Under the pieces are notes generated by a model, which saw only the letters and a list, made by a program, of their open reading frames with translations, did not search any database and was not told where the DNA came from. From assembly GCA_016779485.1 (NCBI GenBank), contig JADHNN010000003.1, forward strand, positions 1 to 64,000: a stretch of 64,000 nt of DNA, read 5' to 3'. Below are positions 6,809 through 15,857 of this stretch, piece after piece. Position 1 is the first letter of the stretch. Every line of letters starts with the position of its first letter. The stretch comes from Gammaproteobacteria bacterium. Lineage in GTDB: Bacteria; Pseudomonadota; Gammaproteobacteria; GCA-002705445; GCA-002716945. The translations under genes were made by a program, and so were the position numbers.

Positions 6809-8614
6809 CTAGTTGCTGATAACAATAGCGCGGTACTTAGCAGCACTTTTATTAAATAATACTTTATTAGTTAATCTGTCGTATATTTTAACATCTAAAA
6901 TTAGAGTATCAGCAGAGTTTTGTGCTTTTATTTTAAAGTTAGATTTTAAATCAATTACAAGGCCTTCTCTAGTCTCTCTCCCGGCACGATTAACATTATG
7001 TGATGGATATAGTTTATAAAATGAACCATTAGTGATTTCAAGTTGAGTATCGGCACCGTATCGTCCAGCACCAACAAAACATGCCATTATATTCAGGTGA
7101 TTACCATTCATGCCACATGAAATTACAGCCTTATAAGGGTGTTCTTTAGCATATCTTGCAGCTTGCTCTTTTCTTCTAATTGCCACCTCCTCAGCATCTT
7201 TTTTTCTTTGAGCATCAGCAATTTCTTTTGCTTTCTTTTCTTTTGCTAATCTAGCATCTCTTTGCTTTAAAATATCAATCCCTTTTTCTCGAGCTACCTG
7301 CAGATCTTTCAAGTACATAAGTACATTTTTTATTCCTTTATCTTTAGAATAATCAGACTTGATCATCTTTGATTCAAGCTCATAAAACTTATCTATATTA
7401 GTAACTTTAAACTTTTTAAGCTGATCAAGTTGTGATTTATTACCTTTGAGGGCACTGATAAAACTATAGTCTGCATATGATCGATAACCTTGATATAACG
7501 CAAATCTCTTTAAGGTTTCATCGCTAGAAATAGATGTAGAGTAAGTTGTTATAATTTTATCCGATTTAAGAGCATCATGAAGCTTTACAATATTTTTAGG
7601 ATAGTCAATGAAATAAGAACATTGAGATTTGTTTTCTTTAATTTCTAAATATGCATCATTAATATCTTTGTAAACTTTTTTAAATTGATGAGATGGTTTT
7701 TTATCATATTTATCAGATAATATTAGATTGTGTCCAATTACTTTTGGGCCACTATCGTTTTCTGATGAATAATCTAAAGTGCAACGGTTTTGTCCATCTT
7801 GATTTAATCTCAATCCAACGGTGTATTTAATATCGTCGGTATTAGCTTGTTGTTTAATTTTTTCCACAAACTGATTGTATTTATCAATTTTAGCTTGCTC
7901 TTTTTTCTTAATAGCATTGGACATTTCAAGAAGAGAGTCATATGAAACTGTGTGTATGACATCATTCTTACTAAATGAGACAACATTGTTGTATTGATCA
8001 AACCACATATTAAAGATATCAAACATATATCTTGGTAGAACTACAATCTCATCTTCGAACCAATTAAAGGAATCTTTGTTTACCTTTCTTGGTGTAGGAG
8101 AACCTGGTTTTTGCCTGATGAGACGACAGTTTACACTTAAATCAAGACCTTTGCCCAAGCTTGATAAATGCATACTTACTTTTTCAGAGCCTAATGTAAG
8201 AACATCATGTATACCAACACCCTGATAATTTTTGTGAACATCAAGAAAAAATAATTTGTCTTTATCTACCTTAGTTTCAATAAACGTAAAAACCTTATCA
8301 TATTGTTCTCTTTCATTTCTATCAAGAAGACTGCACGTATCAATGTCTATACCTTTTATTTTTGAGCTAATGACTCTATTGCCATCAATATCTTTTATAA
8401 ATACAGGCGGTTTAGCATTGGGGTTAGATATTATCAGTAAATCAAATAGTTTCTTATTCTCTTCTGATACTTGAGATAGTGCAACTGAAGAGAACAGCAA
8501 GAAGGGTAGTAGAATTAATTTTAAATAAAGCAATATACAAATACGCTCTTTGTTAGAATTTATAATTAAATGAGGAATTAGCTGATTCATTTCTATATTA
8601 TTGGTTACAAGCAT
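6809..8614 (-). CDS. Large exported protein of unknown function with coiled-coil segment (601 aa)
   Basis: A hydrophobic stretch at about residues 26-47, ending VALSQ, looks like a signal peptide or anchor. This suggests that translation starts at the ATG at 8590 rather than 8614. The middle has no motif I recognise. Residues ~445-500 are rich in Lys, Glu, Arg and Ala and predict a coiled coil. The C-terminal ~100 residues, from PYKAVISCGMNG, look like a beta-rich domain with two Cys. It is cotranscribed with the downstream lipoprotein gene and diverges from the PQQ-type dehydrogenase gene across 37 bp. Probable periplasmic or membrane-attached role; function unknown. Confidence 0.6.
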   Translation of the reverse strand: MLVTNNIEMNQLIPHLIINSNKERICILLYLKLILLPFLLFSSVALSQVSEENKKLFDLLIISNPNAKPPVFIKDIDGNRVISSKIKGIDIDTCSLLDRNEREQYDKVFTFIETKVDKDKLFFLDVHKNYQGVGIHDVLTLGSEKVSMHLSSLGKGLDLSVNCRLIRQKPGSPTPRKVNKDSFNWFEDEIVVLPRYMFDIFNMWFDQYNNVVSFSKNDVIHTVSYDSLLEMSNAIKKKEQAKIDKYNQFVEKIKQQANTDDIKYTVGLRLNQDGQNRCTLDYSSENDSGPKVIGHNLILSDKYDKKPSHQFKKVYKDINDAYLEIKENKSQCSYFIDYPKNIVKLHDALKSDKIITTYSTSISSDETLKRFALYQGYRSYADYSFISALKGNKSQLDQLKKFKVTNIDKFYELESKMIKSDYSKDKGIKNVLMYLKDLQVAREKGIDILKQRDARLAKEKKAKEIADAQRKKDAEEVAIRRKEQAARYAKEHPYKAVISCGMNGNHLNIMACFVGAGRYGADTQLEITNGSFYKLYPSHNVNRAGRETREGLVIDLKSNFKIKAQNSADTLILDVKIYDRLTNKVLFNKSAAKYRAIVISN

Positions 8615-8651
8615 ATTATATTTTATTCTAGACGGTAATTAAAATTATTTT

Positions 8652-9749
8652 ATGCTTTTTTTTAATGTTATGAAAAATATTGTATTTATATTAATGCTTT
8701 CTGTGTGTGTACATCATGTGCATGCATCTGAGAGTAGCTATAGTGTCATTGAAATCTCTAGCAATCTTAATGAGCCGTGGGGTATGACATTTATAGATCA
8801 TAAATCATTGCTTATTACAGAAAAAACAGGTTCTTTAATTAATGTCAATAGCGTAACAGGCGATAAATTTGAGATTGAGCATGACTTAGATTTTTATTAT
8901 TACGGTCAAGGAGGATTACTTGATATTTTATATCATGATGACTATGTATATGTTAGTTACTCTGAAGACAGAGGTGATGGAAAGTCATCAACATCTATAG
9001 CAAGAGGATTATACAATGATAGAAAAATAAATTTCCAAAATATCTTTAGAGCAGAACCTCCGATCGATAGTGGATATCATTTTGGCTCTAGGATTGTTAT
9101 CAAAGATGATTACTTGTATGCAACTGTTGGTGAACGTGGAAAAGGTATGATTGCACAAGATGTAACGAACCATCCAGGTAGTATAATAAGAATACATTTG
9201 AATGGATCAATACCAAAAGATAATCCAAAGTTTATTGATAAACCAGATTGGTTACCAGAGGTTTATCAAATTGGCGTAAGAAATCCACAAGGAATGTCCC
9301 TTTCCCCATTTGATAATAAGATTTATATTTCAAATCATGGAGCTAGAGGTGGTGACTTCTTTGGAGAAGTTAAAAAAGGAGAAAATTATGGGTGGAAGAT
9401 TATAGGCTGGGGCGGAAAGAACTATGTAGGAACTAAAATTGGAGATGGAAGTAACTGGAAGCTAGGCTTTACAAAACCATTATGGACATGGGTGCCTTCA
9501 ATAGCACCAAGTAATATACTCATTTATAGTGGTAATAAGTTTCCCGAATGGGATGGTGATGTATTAGTAACCTCTCTGAAAAGCAAAACTTTGTTTAGAC
9601 TCGATTTTGAAAAAGGGGTTATTAAAAATCAATATATAATTTTTGAAGATCTTATAGGAAGAATTAGAGATATTGAAATAAATAATAATGGAGAAATTTT
9701 CTTAATAGATTCAGATAGTTCCGCAAGTTTATGGCAATTGAAAAAATAA
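8652..9749 (+). CDS. PQQ-type soluble aldose sugar dehydrogenase (beta-propeller)
   Basis: A 365-aa exported protein (or 359 aa from the ATG at 8670, which gives a cleaner signal peptide ending VHAS). It shows hallmarks of the soluble glucose/aldose sugar dehydrogenase family (YliI/Asd type): LNEPWGMTFI with ITEKTG near the N terminus, GQGGLLDILYHDDYVYVSYS, HFGSRIV, and IGVRNPQGM before GENYGWKIIGWGG. These enzymes oxidise sugars in the periplasm with a PQQ cofactor. No PQQ synthesis genes are in this window, so cofactor source is unknown. A small outer-membrane-like gene follows 13 bp downstream, suggesting an operon. Confidence 0.82.
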   Translation: MLFFNVMKNIVFILMLSVCVHHVHASESSYSVIEISSNLNEPWGMTFIDHKSLLITEKTGSLINVNSVTGDKFEIEHDLDFYYYGQGGLLDILYHDDYVYVSYSEDRGDGKSSTSIARGLYNDRKINFQNIFRAEPPIDSGYHFGSRIVIKDDYLYATVGERGKGMIAQDVTNHPGSIIRIHLNGSIPKDNPKFIDKPDWLPEVYQIGVRNPQGMSLSPFDNKIYISNHGARGGDFFGEVKKGENYGWKIIGWGGKNYVGTKIGDGSNWKLGFTKPLWTWVPSIAPSNILIYSGNKFPEWDGDVLVTSLKSKTLFRLDFEKGVIKNQYIIFEDLIGRIRDIEINNNGEIFLIDSDSSASLWQLKK

Positions 9750-9762
9750 ATGGGAGAGATAA

Positions 9763-10131
9763 ATGTTCAGAATAATTCAATTTTTATTGGTATATATTTT
9801 TATAGTACCTACATCAAGTGCAGAAACATATATAGCAACAAGGCAGGAGTTGTGGTTCAATGATTCAAGCTACACTAAAACTTCACATCATATTAAAGTA
9901 GGAAAAAATTTCATAATGGGTGATTATAGATTTTTTGGTGAGCTGGGCGTTGGTGAAGATATAAGTGAAGGGACGCCTATAGGATCAGGGTTATCTTATG
10001 ATTACTTGCGTTTTGGTGTTACTAGAAAGTTTTTTAATTCACTAAGGTTAAACGTGAATTATCGAAGTAAAATGAAATCTGTTGGAAAAGACCTTAATTG
10101 GATTGTTATTAATACTAAATACACATTTTGA
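9763..10131 (+). CDS. Small exported beta-barrel-like protein (122 aa)
   Basis: It begins with a signal peptide ending PTSSAE. The mature part has alternating hydrophobic/polar strands such as YDYLRFGVTRKFF and LRLNVNYRSK, and finishes IVINTKYTF. A C-terminal Phe preceded by alternating residues is the classic outer-membrane barrel insertion signal. At ~100 mature residues it could form a small eight-strand barrel. The family is not recognised. It follows the PQQ-type dehydrogenase by 13 bp with a GGGAGAG ribosome site, so it is probably cotranscribed. Confidence 0.6.
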   Translation: MFRIIQFLLVYIFIVPTSSAETYIATRQELWFNDSSYTKTSHHIKVGKNFIMGDYRFFGELGVGEDISEGTPIGSGLSYDYLRFGVTRKFFNSLRLNVNYRSKMKSVGKDLNWIVINTKYTF

Positions 10132-10143
10132 CTATAATCGGTT

Positions 10144-10320
10144 ATGAAAGATATCTTTATTTTAGTTTTATTATTTTTTATAGCAATAGTATTATTGAAT
10201 AATAAAATACTTAATAGAAACCTGAGTTATCTCTTGGCAGGAATAGTTTCCTTCTTTTTTGTGATCATGTTAATTTATTTAGTCATGGAAGAGATAATGA
10301 TGTATTTTTTAAATATATAG
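10144..10320 (+). CDS. 58-aa membrane peptide
   Basis: A short frame starting 12 bp after the barrel-like gene and ending 5 bp before the next gene. It has two hydrophobic segments (residues ~4-18 and 30-47) separated by a polar turn with NNKILNRN, typical of a small two-helix inner membrane protein. No family is recognised. Tight spacing on both sides supports it as a real operon member. Confidence 0.55.
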   Translation: MKDIFILVLLFFIAIVLLNNKILNRNLSYLLAGIVSFFFVIMLIYLVMEEIMMYFLNI

Positions 10321-10325
10321 AGATC

Positions 10326-10775
10326 ATGATTACAGATAAAAATATAACAGAATTCATTTCTTCGTGGAAGGATGGAATAATACTTATTCAGGAAGCATAC
10401 ATCACGAATAACGATTATAAAGAACTGGCACGTAACTTTGTTGATAATCATTACCTCTTTAATGAAGAATTGGTTTTATTTAAACCTACACTAACTAATG
10501 ATGTAGTTTTTCGAAATACTTCGGATGATGCTCTTTCATATTTTATCGGAGGTAAGTACCCAGAAGATAAAGGTTTTGCATTAAATGATTTTGAAGATAT
10601 TGAAATTGATGAGATAAATACAATCATAGAAAAAGAGCTTATAGCTGTAATGGGTGTTTTTATTCTTAGACTAAAAAATACTAATGATCCTCTTAGGATA
10701 GCATTTACTTTTATATTGAAATCTACCAATATTGGCTTAAAAATTAAGATTCATCACTCATCACTAATTAAATAA
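10326..10775 (+). CDS. NTF2/SnoaL-like small protein (149 aa)
   Basis: A 149-aa soluble protein. The pattern of an N-terminal helix with FISSWKDGI, a mid region around FKPTLTNDVVFR, then paired strands ending RIAFTFILKS and LKIKIHHSS resembles the SnoaL-like/NTF2 fold, whose members commonly finish with such an HHSS strand. No catalytic assignment is possible. It is the last gene of the plus-strand run from 8652 and converges on the helicase gene with 10 bp between stops. The fold call is from pattern only. Confidence 0.45.
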   Translation: MITDKNITEFISSWKDGIILIQEAYITNNDYKELARNFVDNHYLFNEELVLFKPTLTNDVVFRNTSDDALSYFIGGKYPEDKGFALNDFEDIEIDEINTIIEKELIAVMGVFILRLKNTNDPLRIAFTFILKSTNIGLKIKIHHSSLIK

Positions 10776-10785
10776 AGATTTAATC

Positions 10786-12204
10786 TTAGCGACTGCTGTG
10801 CCTAGATACTTTAGATCTTCCTTTAGCTTTACTAAAGAATGGTTTTTTGCTAGCTGATCTCGAATTAGTTTTACTATAGGGTTCTTTTTTACCGGTATCG
10901 GTTTTTGTAGATCTAGATACTGTATTTTTTGAATGTTTCTTTTGATTAGATTTTTTTTTACCCTCTGATTTTTTTTGTGTGTCTTTTCCTATGATAGAAT
11001 TATTTCTTCTTCTTGGACCGTTACTTTTTGAAAAGCTTCTTGTGGGTTTTTTTTGTCTCAATGATTCCCTACTTCTTTTTCTTACAGCTCTACTATTAGT
11101 CTTTTTTGGTTTCTTAGCTGTATCAGGATGTAGAAGATAATATATTTCATCCCAAATATTCTGCTCTTCTGATGAAACAAAACATATAGTAGAACCAGAT
11201 GATCCTGCTCTACCGGTTCTACCAATTCTATGAATATAATCTTCTGCAACCTGAGGCAGATCATAATTTATAACATGTTGAATGTGATCTATGTCAAGTC
11301 CTCTTGATGCAATATCTGTTGCGACAAGGACTTTAAATTTCTTAAACCTAAAGTCTGACATTACTCTATCTCTTTTGTTTTGATTTAGATTTCCATTAAG
11401 AGCGTCAGCTTTAAAACCATCTTCACAAAGTTTTTTTGCCATCCTTTGTGTACCAAATTTAGTTTTTGTAAATATTAATACTGAACCTTCACGAGTAGAA
11501 AGCTGATTAAGTAATTCTTTATATTTTTTATTGTGATCAATATTAAGAATATTATGATCAATATTAGTAAGCAGGACATTGTCTGACTTTATTGCTACTC
11601 TTTCAGGCTCATGTAAATATTTTTTTGATAATTCTATGATTTTATCTGGTAAAGTTGCTGAAAAAAGCAGTATTTGTTTTTTAATAGGGAGATATTTAAA
11701 TATCTTATCAATTTGTTTGCCAAAACCCATATCTAACATTCTATCGGTTTCATCTAAAACTAAATAAGTACAATTATTCAAATCAATCTTTTTATTTTCT
11801 AGATGATCATTAATTCTCCCAGGAGTTCCAACTATAATCCTAGGGTGATCTTTTAATTGTCTAATCTGAATTCTTAATGCTTCACCGCCTATCAAACATG
11901 CTGATTTAATCTTATCGCCATTATTAGTTAGTTGATTAATTACATCTATAACTTGTCTGGCTAATTCCCTTGTTGGCATCATAATTAAGGCTATAGATTT
12001 TTCATCTTTTGATAACATTTCTATGATTGGTATACAAAAAGCAGCAGTTTTACCTGTACCAGTTTGAGCTGAGCCTAATATATCTGAACCATTTAATACA
12101 ATTGGTATAGCTTTTATCTGAATAGGAGTAGGTTTTACAAACTTCATGTCTGCTAATGCATTATTCATTTTCTTAGACAATCCAAAGTTTTCAAAATTAT
12201 TCAT
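10786..12204 (-). CDS. DEAD-box RNA helicase, RhlE-like
   Basis: A 472-aa helicase. The core (residues ~1-370) has the Q motif TPIQIKAIP, Walker A AQTGTGKT, PTRELA, motif II, SAT, and the C-terminal lobe with ATDIASRGLDI and YIHRIGRTGRAG. Motif II reads DETD in place of the usual DEAD, an accepted variant. Residues ~375-472 form a Lys/Arg/Ser-rich disordered tail, as in RhlE and other RNA-binding helicases. It probably acts in ribosome assembly or RNA turnover, especially in the cold. The next gene in the same direction is absent, so it is monocistronic. Confidence 0.88.
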   Translation of the reverse strand: MNNFENFGLSKKMNNALADMKFVKPTPIQIKAIPIVLNGSDILGSAQTGTGKTAAFCIPIIEMLSKDEKSIALIMMPTRELARQVIDVINQLTNNGDKIKSACLIGGEALRIQIRQLKDHPRIIVGTPGRINDHLENKKIDLNNCTYLVLDETDRMLDMGFGKQIDKIFKYLPIKKQILLFSATLPDKIIELSKKYLHEPERVAIKSDNVLLTNIDHNILNIDHNKKYKELLNQLSTREGSVLIFTKTKFGTQRMAKKLCEDGFKADALNGNLNQNKRDRVMSDFRFKKFKVLVATDIASRGLDIDHIQHVINYDLPQVAEDYIHRIGRTGRAGSSGSTICFVSSEEQNIWDEIYYLLHPDTAKKPKKTNSRAVRKRSRESLRQKKPTRSFSKSNGPRRRNNSIIGKDTQKKSEGKKKSNQKKHSKNTVSRSTKTDTGKKEPYSKTNSRSASKKPFFSKAKGRSKVSRHSSR

Positions 12205-12409
12205 TTATATCCTTACTGTTAAATTAAAAATTATCTTATTAGAGATATTTACTGGTTCTATCTATTTAAAGTTGCGGAAAAATATTGAGTTATGTAATTG
12301 ATAGCCAATAACTGAGATCAATTTACACCTCATAGAGAAGAATACAAGTTATTATTGTAAACTTACACCTAAATAGTTATAAATATATTAGATAAACGAG
12401 AGAGTGATA
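12205..12409. promoter_or_regulatory. Divergent promoter region of the helicase and MazG-like genes
   Basis: About 200 bp with no credible frame. On the minus strand AGGTGTAAGTT and AGGTGTAAATT occur about 46 bp apart, a possible paired regulator site. No clear sigma-70 pair was identified with confidence. Confidence 0.3.
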
Positions 12410-12712
12410 ATGACAGAAATGAATTATGAACAATTAATTGCACAATGGCATCAAGATAGAAACCTTATTGATGGAAGTACAGATAAAGATCAATATCTTA
12501 AATTAATACAAGAGGCAGGAGAGTTATCCGATAGTTTATGTAAAGGGAAAGATATACGTGATGACATTGGAGATATGATGGTAGTGTTAATTAATATTAT
12601 GGTTAGAAATGGATTGAAAATGAATGATTGTCTTGAAGTGGCTTACAATGATATTAAAGATAGAAAAGGAAAAATGGTGGATGGTGTTTTTATAAAAGAA
12701 GGTGATAATTAG
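12410..12712 (+). CDS. MazG-like nucleotide pyrophosphohydrolase (100 aa)
   Basis: The frame opens with a GTG six bases earlier, but the ATG at 12410 has a GAGAG ribosome site at better spacing. The protein carries the all-alpha NTP-pyrophosphatase signature: a helix LIQEAGELSDSL with metal-binding acidic residues, then DIRDDIGDMMVVL. It resembles the single-domain, phage-type MazG-like family rather than full-length MazG. These enzymes hydrolyse (d)NTPs to monophosphates, often as house-cleaning enzymes. Convergent with the flavoprotein gene downstream, 27 bp apart. Confidence 0.75.
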   Translation: MTEMNYEQLIAQWHQDRNLIDGSTDKDQYLKLIQEAGELSDSLCKGKDIRDDIGDMMVVLINIMVRNGLKMNDCLEVAYNDIKDRKGKMVDGVFIKEGDN

Positions 12713-12739
12713 TAAATTGTTATCGCTTTTGTAATATGA

Positions 12740-13921
12740 TTAAGTATATTGTCCAGCGACATAACCAGATGACCATGCCCATTGGAAATTGTGTCCGCCA
12801 AGATGGCCTGTGACATCAACCACCTCCCCTATAAAGAAAAGGCCATGATATTTCTTAGACATCATGGTTTTTGATGATAATTCATCTGTATCGACTCCAC
12901 CTCTCGTCACCTCAGCTGTGCGGTAGCCTTCAGTATCTTTTGGAGCTATAGTCCATTTTGTAAAATGATTGCGAATATTATCTATTGACTGCTTTGAAAT
13001 CTCAGAGATATTTCCTGAGTAGTTATATTTCTTACAAAACATACTAACAAATCTTTTCGGAAGAAATTCAGATAAGATATTTACAATACTTTGTTTTGGA
13101 CTTGTGGCTCGCTTTTGATTAATAGTATGATCAAAATTATGATTCGGAAGGAAATTAATATTTATGTTGTTTCCCTTGTTCCAGTAGGATGATATTTGTA
13201 ATATTGATGGACCGCTAAGTCCACGATGTGTAAATAGCATTCCTTCTTCGAACGAAATATTTTCATAAGATATTTTTGAATTAAATGACAATCCTGATAA
13301 TTGATTACACATATCTAATATTTCATCTGTAAATGTAAATGGTACCAATGCAGGTGACGTGTTAATTACATTTATATTAAATTGCTTTGCAAGCTTATAA
13401 CCAAAGTCAGTTGCGCCTATTTTTGGTATGGAGAGTCCTCCAGTTGCAATCACAAGAGATTTTGAAATATAAGTATCATCATTGCTAATAACAGAATATT
13501 GATTATCAATATTTTCTACTTTATCAACAGTGAATTCTTTCTTTATTGTGACATTTGCTTTATTGCATTCTGACAGAAGCATATCTATTATCAATTGAGA
13601 TTTATCATCACAAAATAATTGACCAAGAGTTTTCTCATGATAGGCGATATTATGCTTTTTAATTAGTTTGATAAAATCAAACTGAGTATATTGAGTAAGA
13701 GCAGATATAGAAAAATTAGCATTTTGTGATAAAAAATTATTCGAACTAGTATGTAAATTCGTAAAATTACATCTACCGCCACCGGATATACGGATTTTTT
13801 CGCCTATTTTATTTGAATGATCAACAACAATGACTGACTTTCCCCTCTTTCCAGATTCGATAGCGCACATTAGACCTGCAGCTCCACCGCCTATAATCAG
13901 AACATCAACATTATAATTCAT
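12740..13921 (-). CDS. HI0933/YhiN-family FAD-dependent oxidoreductase
   Basis: Translation is placed at the ATG at 13921, which begins five residues before the dinucleotide fold; the frame extends to 13936. The N terminus VLIIGGGAAGLMCAIESGKRG is the FAD-binding motif, followed by GEKIRISGGGRCNFTN, a family hallmark. The C terminus has TRGGVDTDELSSKTMMSKKYHGLFFIGEVVDVTGHLGGHNFQWAWSSG, shown here by its parts GGVDTDEL and GGHNFQWAWSSG. The 393-aa length is typical. The family is widespread and its physiological reaction is unknown. Confidence 0.85.
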   Translation of the reverse strand: MNYNVDVLIIGGGAAGLMCAIESGKRGKSVIVVDHSNKIGEKIRISGGGRCNFTNLHTSSNNFLSQNANFSISALTQYTQFDFIKLIKKHNIAYHEKTLGQLFCDDKSQLIIDMLLSECNKANVTIKKEFTVDKVENIDNQYSVISNDDTYISKSLVIATGGLSIPKIGATDFGYKLAKQFNINVINTSPALVPFTFTDEILDMCNQLSGLSFNSKISYENISFEEGMLFTHRGLSGPSILQISSYWNKGNNININFLPNHNFDHTINQKRATSPKQSIVNILSEFLPKRFVSMFCKKYNYSGNISEISKQSIDNIRNHFTKWTIAPKDTEGYRTAEVTRGGVDTDELSSKTMMSKKYHGLFFIGEVVDVTGHLGGHNFQWAWSSGYVAGQYT

Positions 13922-14004
13922 AAGACATATTAACAATAAATTTAGTGAGAAAATAAGTTTTAGTATAATTATGTTAAGATATTTTTTTATATATTTAAAT
14001 TAAC

Positions 14005-14166
14005 ATGCATATAGAAAAGAAAGATTCAAAATTTTGGAAAGATACGGATACCTGGCGTAAAGAACCTGATTTTTGGCGAAAAGGCATAATGAAAAAGTTA
14101 CCTGTTTTGGCATCATTATCATTTGTTATGTTCGTAGGAATTATTTTAACAATTATCTTTAAATAG
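14005..14166 (+). CDS. 53-aa single-span membrane protein
   Basis: A short frame, too small for routine gene calls. The N-terminal half is charged and aromatic, with a repeated FWxK/WRK pattern (FWKDTDTWRKEPDFWRKG). The C-terminal half is a hydrophobic span of about 20 residues ending in FK. It is followed 5 bp later by a lipoprotein gene on the same strand. The topology suggests a cytoplasmic N terminus and one inner-membrane helix. Function unknown. Confidence 0.55.
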   Translation: MHIEKKDSKFWKDTDTWRKEPDFWRKGIMKKLPVLASLSFVMFVGIILTIIFK

Positions 14167-14171
14167 CTAAA

Positions 14172-14642
14172 ATGCGATATATTATTCTTCTAGTTTTTAT
14201 CAGTCACCTGGGAAGTTGTTCAATTTTTAATAATTCCAATCTAAATGGAAAAGAGTTTTTGTGTACTTTCAATAACGCATCTAATGAACTAGTAGACTTC
14301 TCATTAAAGTTTTCTGATAACAAAGTTCATATAATTTCATGGTGGATAGACCGCGAATATAAAAATTTAGTAATAGATTATCAAAAAGGTGAAAGTGATA
14401 TTTTTAGAGAATATAAACTTAATAAGAGTATTAATATTTTGGGCAAGAATGAAGATTTTAAAAATAAAGCTTATTTGAAAATAGACAATAATACATTACG
14501 GGGAGAATATATTAATAATGATGTTAAGAGGGAAGAATTAAAGTGTTTCGTTGACCCTAGGGCTAGTTATAAAATGAGTCTTAAAATTGCTATCGGTAAG
14601 AAAAATTATGCTGCTTATGCGAAACAGAAAGGTTTTAAGTAA
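14172..14642 (+). CDS. Putative lipoprotein (156 aa)
   Basis: The N terminus MRYIILLVFISHLGSC is a lipoprotein signal with lipobox LGSC and Cys at residue 16. The mature part is rich in Lys, Asn and Asp, with short beta-like segments such as DFSLKFSDNKVHIISWW, and two further Cys. No family recognised. It lies 5 bp downstream of a 53-aa membrane protein gene and is likely cotranscribed. It converges on the photolyase-like gene. Confidence 0.6.
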   Translation: MRYIILLVFISHLGSCSIFNNSNLNGKEFLCTFNNASNELVDFSLKFSDNKVHIISWWIDREYKNLVIDYQKGESDIFREYKLNKSINILGKNEDFKNKAYLKIDNNTLRGEYINNDVKREELKCFVDPRASYKMSLKIAIGKKNYAAYAKQKGFK

Positions 14643-14684
14643 AGTTACTCCTAATAGTAATGGAAATTCTTTAAAAAATAATAG

Positions 14685-15833
14685 TTAATCTTTAAGAAAT
14701 AAATCTTTTGTTCTAATAACTTTATCTATAATAACAGGTATGTTTTTTTTGAAATTAAAAAATCCTTTCTTAGAGAATTTCCAACAAAATAAATCTTCCT
14801 CCCTATAAATATAATTTATTTTTGTCTGATTTCTATATCTTTCGATGAAAGAGTAATTCTCACCTATACATGGATAAATAACATCAACCTTTTCAGAATT
14901 AGTTAGAATTTGATTTAAATTAGTCTCATTTATTATTTCTGCTTGATTAAAATTTTTTTTACAATCATTGAGACATAAATATTTGAACTTTAATACATTA
15001 TCGCTAAGTTTAATATTACGGCTTTGATTAGAAATATGAATTAGATAAATATTCTCATAGTTATTATAAACACTCTTTCTATCTTTGATTGACAAGTCAT
15101 TGTCAAAGATAATTAATTTAGAACTGGATGGTTTAGATTTGACTATATTTAAATCTATAGGACTATATGTAATATCTTCTTTAATTGGGTCAGCATATTC
15201 ATCCAAATCATTTGCAGAATACTTGCCATTAGTAAATTTGTTAATATTTGATGTTGTTGCTAAATAATGTTTACCAACTGTTTGTAATCCTGCTACCCAC
15301 CTCCAACTAAGAGTATTAGAAGCACTGTCTCCATCTAAGAGATGTTCCATAAAGAAATTTGCTCCTAACTGCCATGGTAATTTTAGAGTAAATATCCAAA
15401 TGCTCGCAAACCACATGCGAGTATGGTTGTGAAGATAGTTATTATTAATCAATTCAGAAACCCAGCTATCAAAACAATCAATGCCTGTATTTCCCTCAAT
15501 TGCTTTATTTAATTTATCAGTATTTATTTCTTTTGGTTGATAATTGTAATAGTCTTCCCAAACTTTAGGTCGATGCTCGAGCCATCCTTTCCAATATACT
15601 CTCCAGAATACTTCTTGCACATATTTGTCTATTTTAGAAATTGGGTGCTTAGACAAGGCAGTATTTATGATATCGTATTCTACAAGAATTCGGTGAGAAA
15701 CATACTTTGAAAGAACTGAGACATTATTTCTCTTATCAGGACCATAATCATAATTCCTTTCTTTAGAATAAGAAGGGAGATTTTTATTGATGAAGTTATT
15801 TAACTCATCTTGAGCTTGATCATATACATCCAT
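14685..15833 (-). CDS. Photolyase/cryptochrome-like FAD protein with FAD domain N-terminal
   Basis: A 382-aa protein. Residues ~35-225 match the helical FAD-binding domain of DNA photolyases: FWRVYWKGWLEHRP, NNNYLHNHTRMWFASIW, then LLDGDSASNTLSWRWVAGLQTVGKHYLA. The usual N-terminal alpha/beta antenna domain is missing. Instead an alpha/beta-looking segment (about 236-345, from KLIIFDNDL) follows the FAD domain, ending near GFFNFKKNIP. This order characterises a poorly studied photolyase-like group in marine bacteria. DNA repair or light sensing are both possible. It is divergent from, and its 5' end close to, the DsrC/TusE-family gene. Confidence 0.75.
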   Translation of the reverse strand: MDVYDQAQDELNNFINKNLPSYSKERNYDYGPDKRNNVSVLSKYVSHRILVEYDIINTALSKHPISKIDKYVQEVFWRVYWKGWLEHRPKVWEDYYNYQPKEINTDKLNKAIEGNTGIDCFDSWVSELINNNYLHNHTRMWFASIWIFTLKLPWQLGANFFMEHLLDGDSASNTLSWRWVAGLQTVGKHYLATTSNINKFTNGKYSANDLDEYADPIKEDITYSPIDLNIVKSKPSSSKLIIFDNDLSIKDRKSVYNNYENIYLIHISNQSRNIKLSDNVLKFKYLCLNDCKKNFNQAEIINETNLNQILTNSEKVDVIYPCIGENYSFIERYRNQTKINYIYREEDLFCWKFSKKGFFNFKKNIPVIIDKVIRTKDLFLKD

Positions 15834-15857
15834 GGTATTATTAATAATATTATATTT

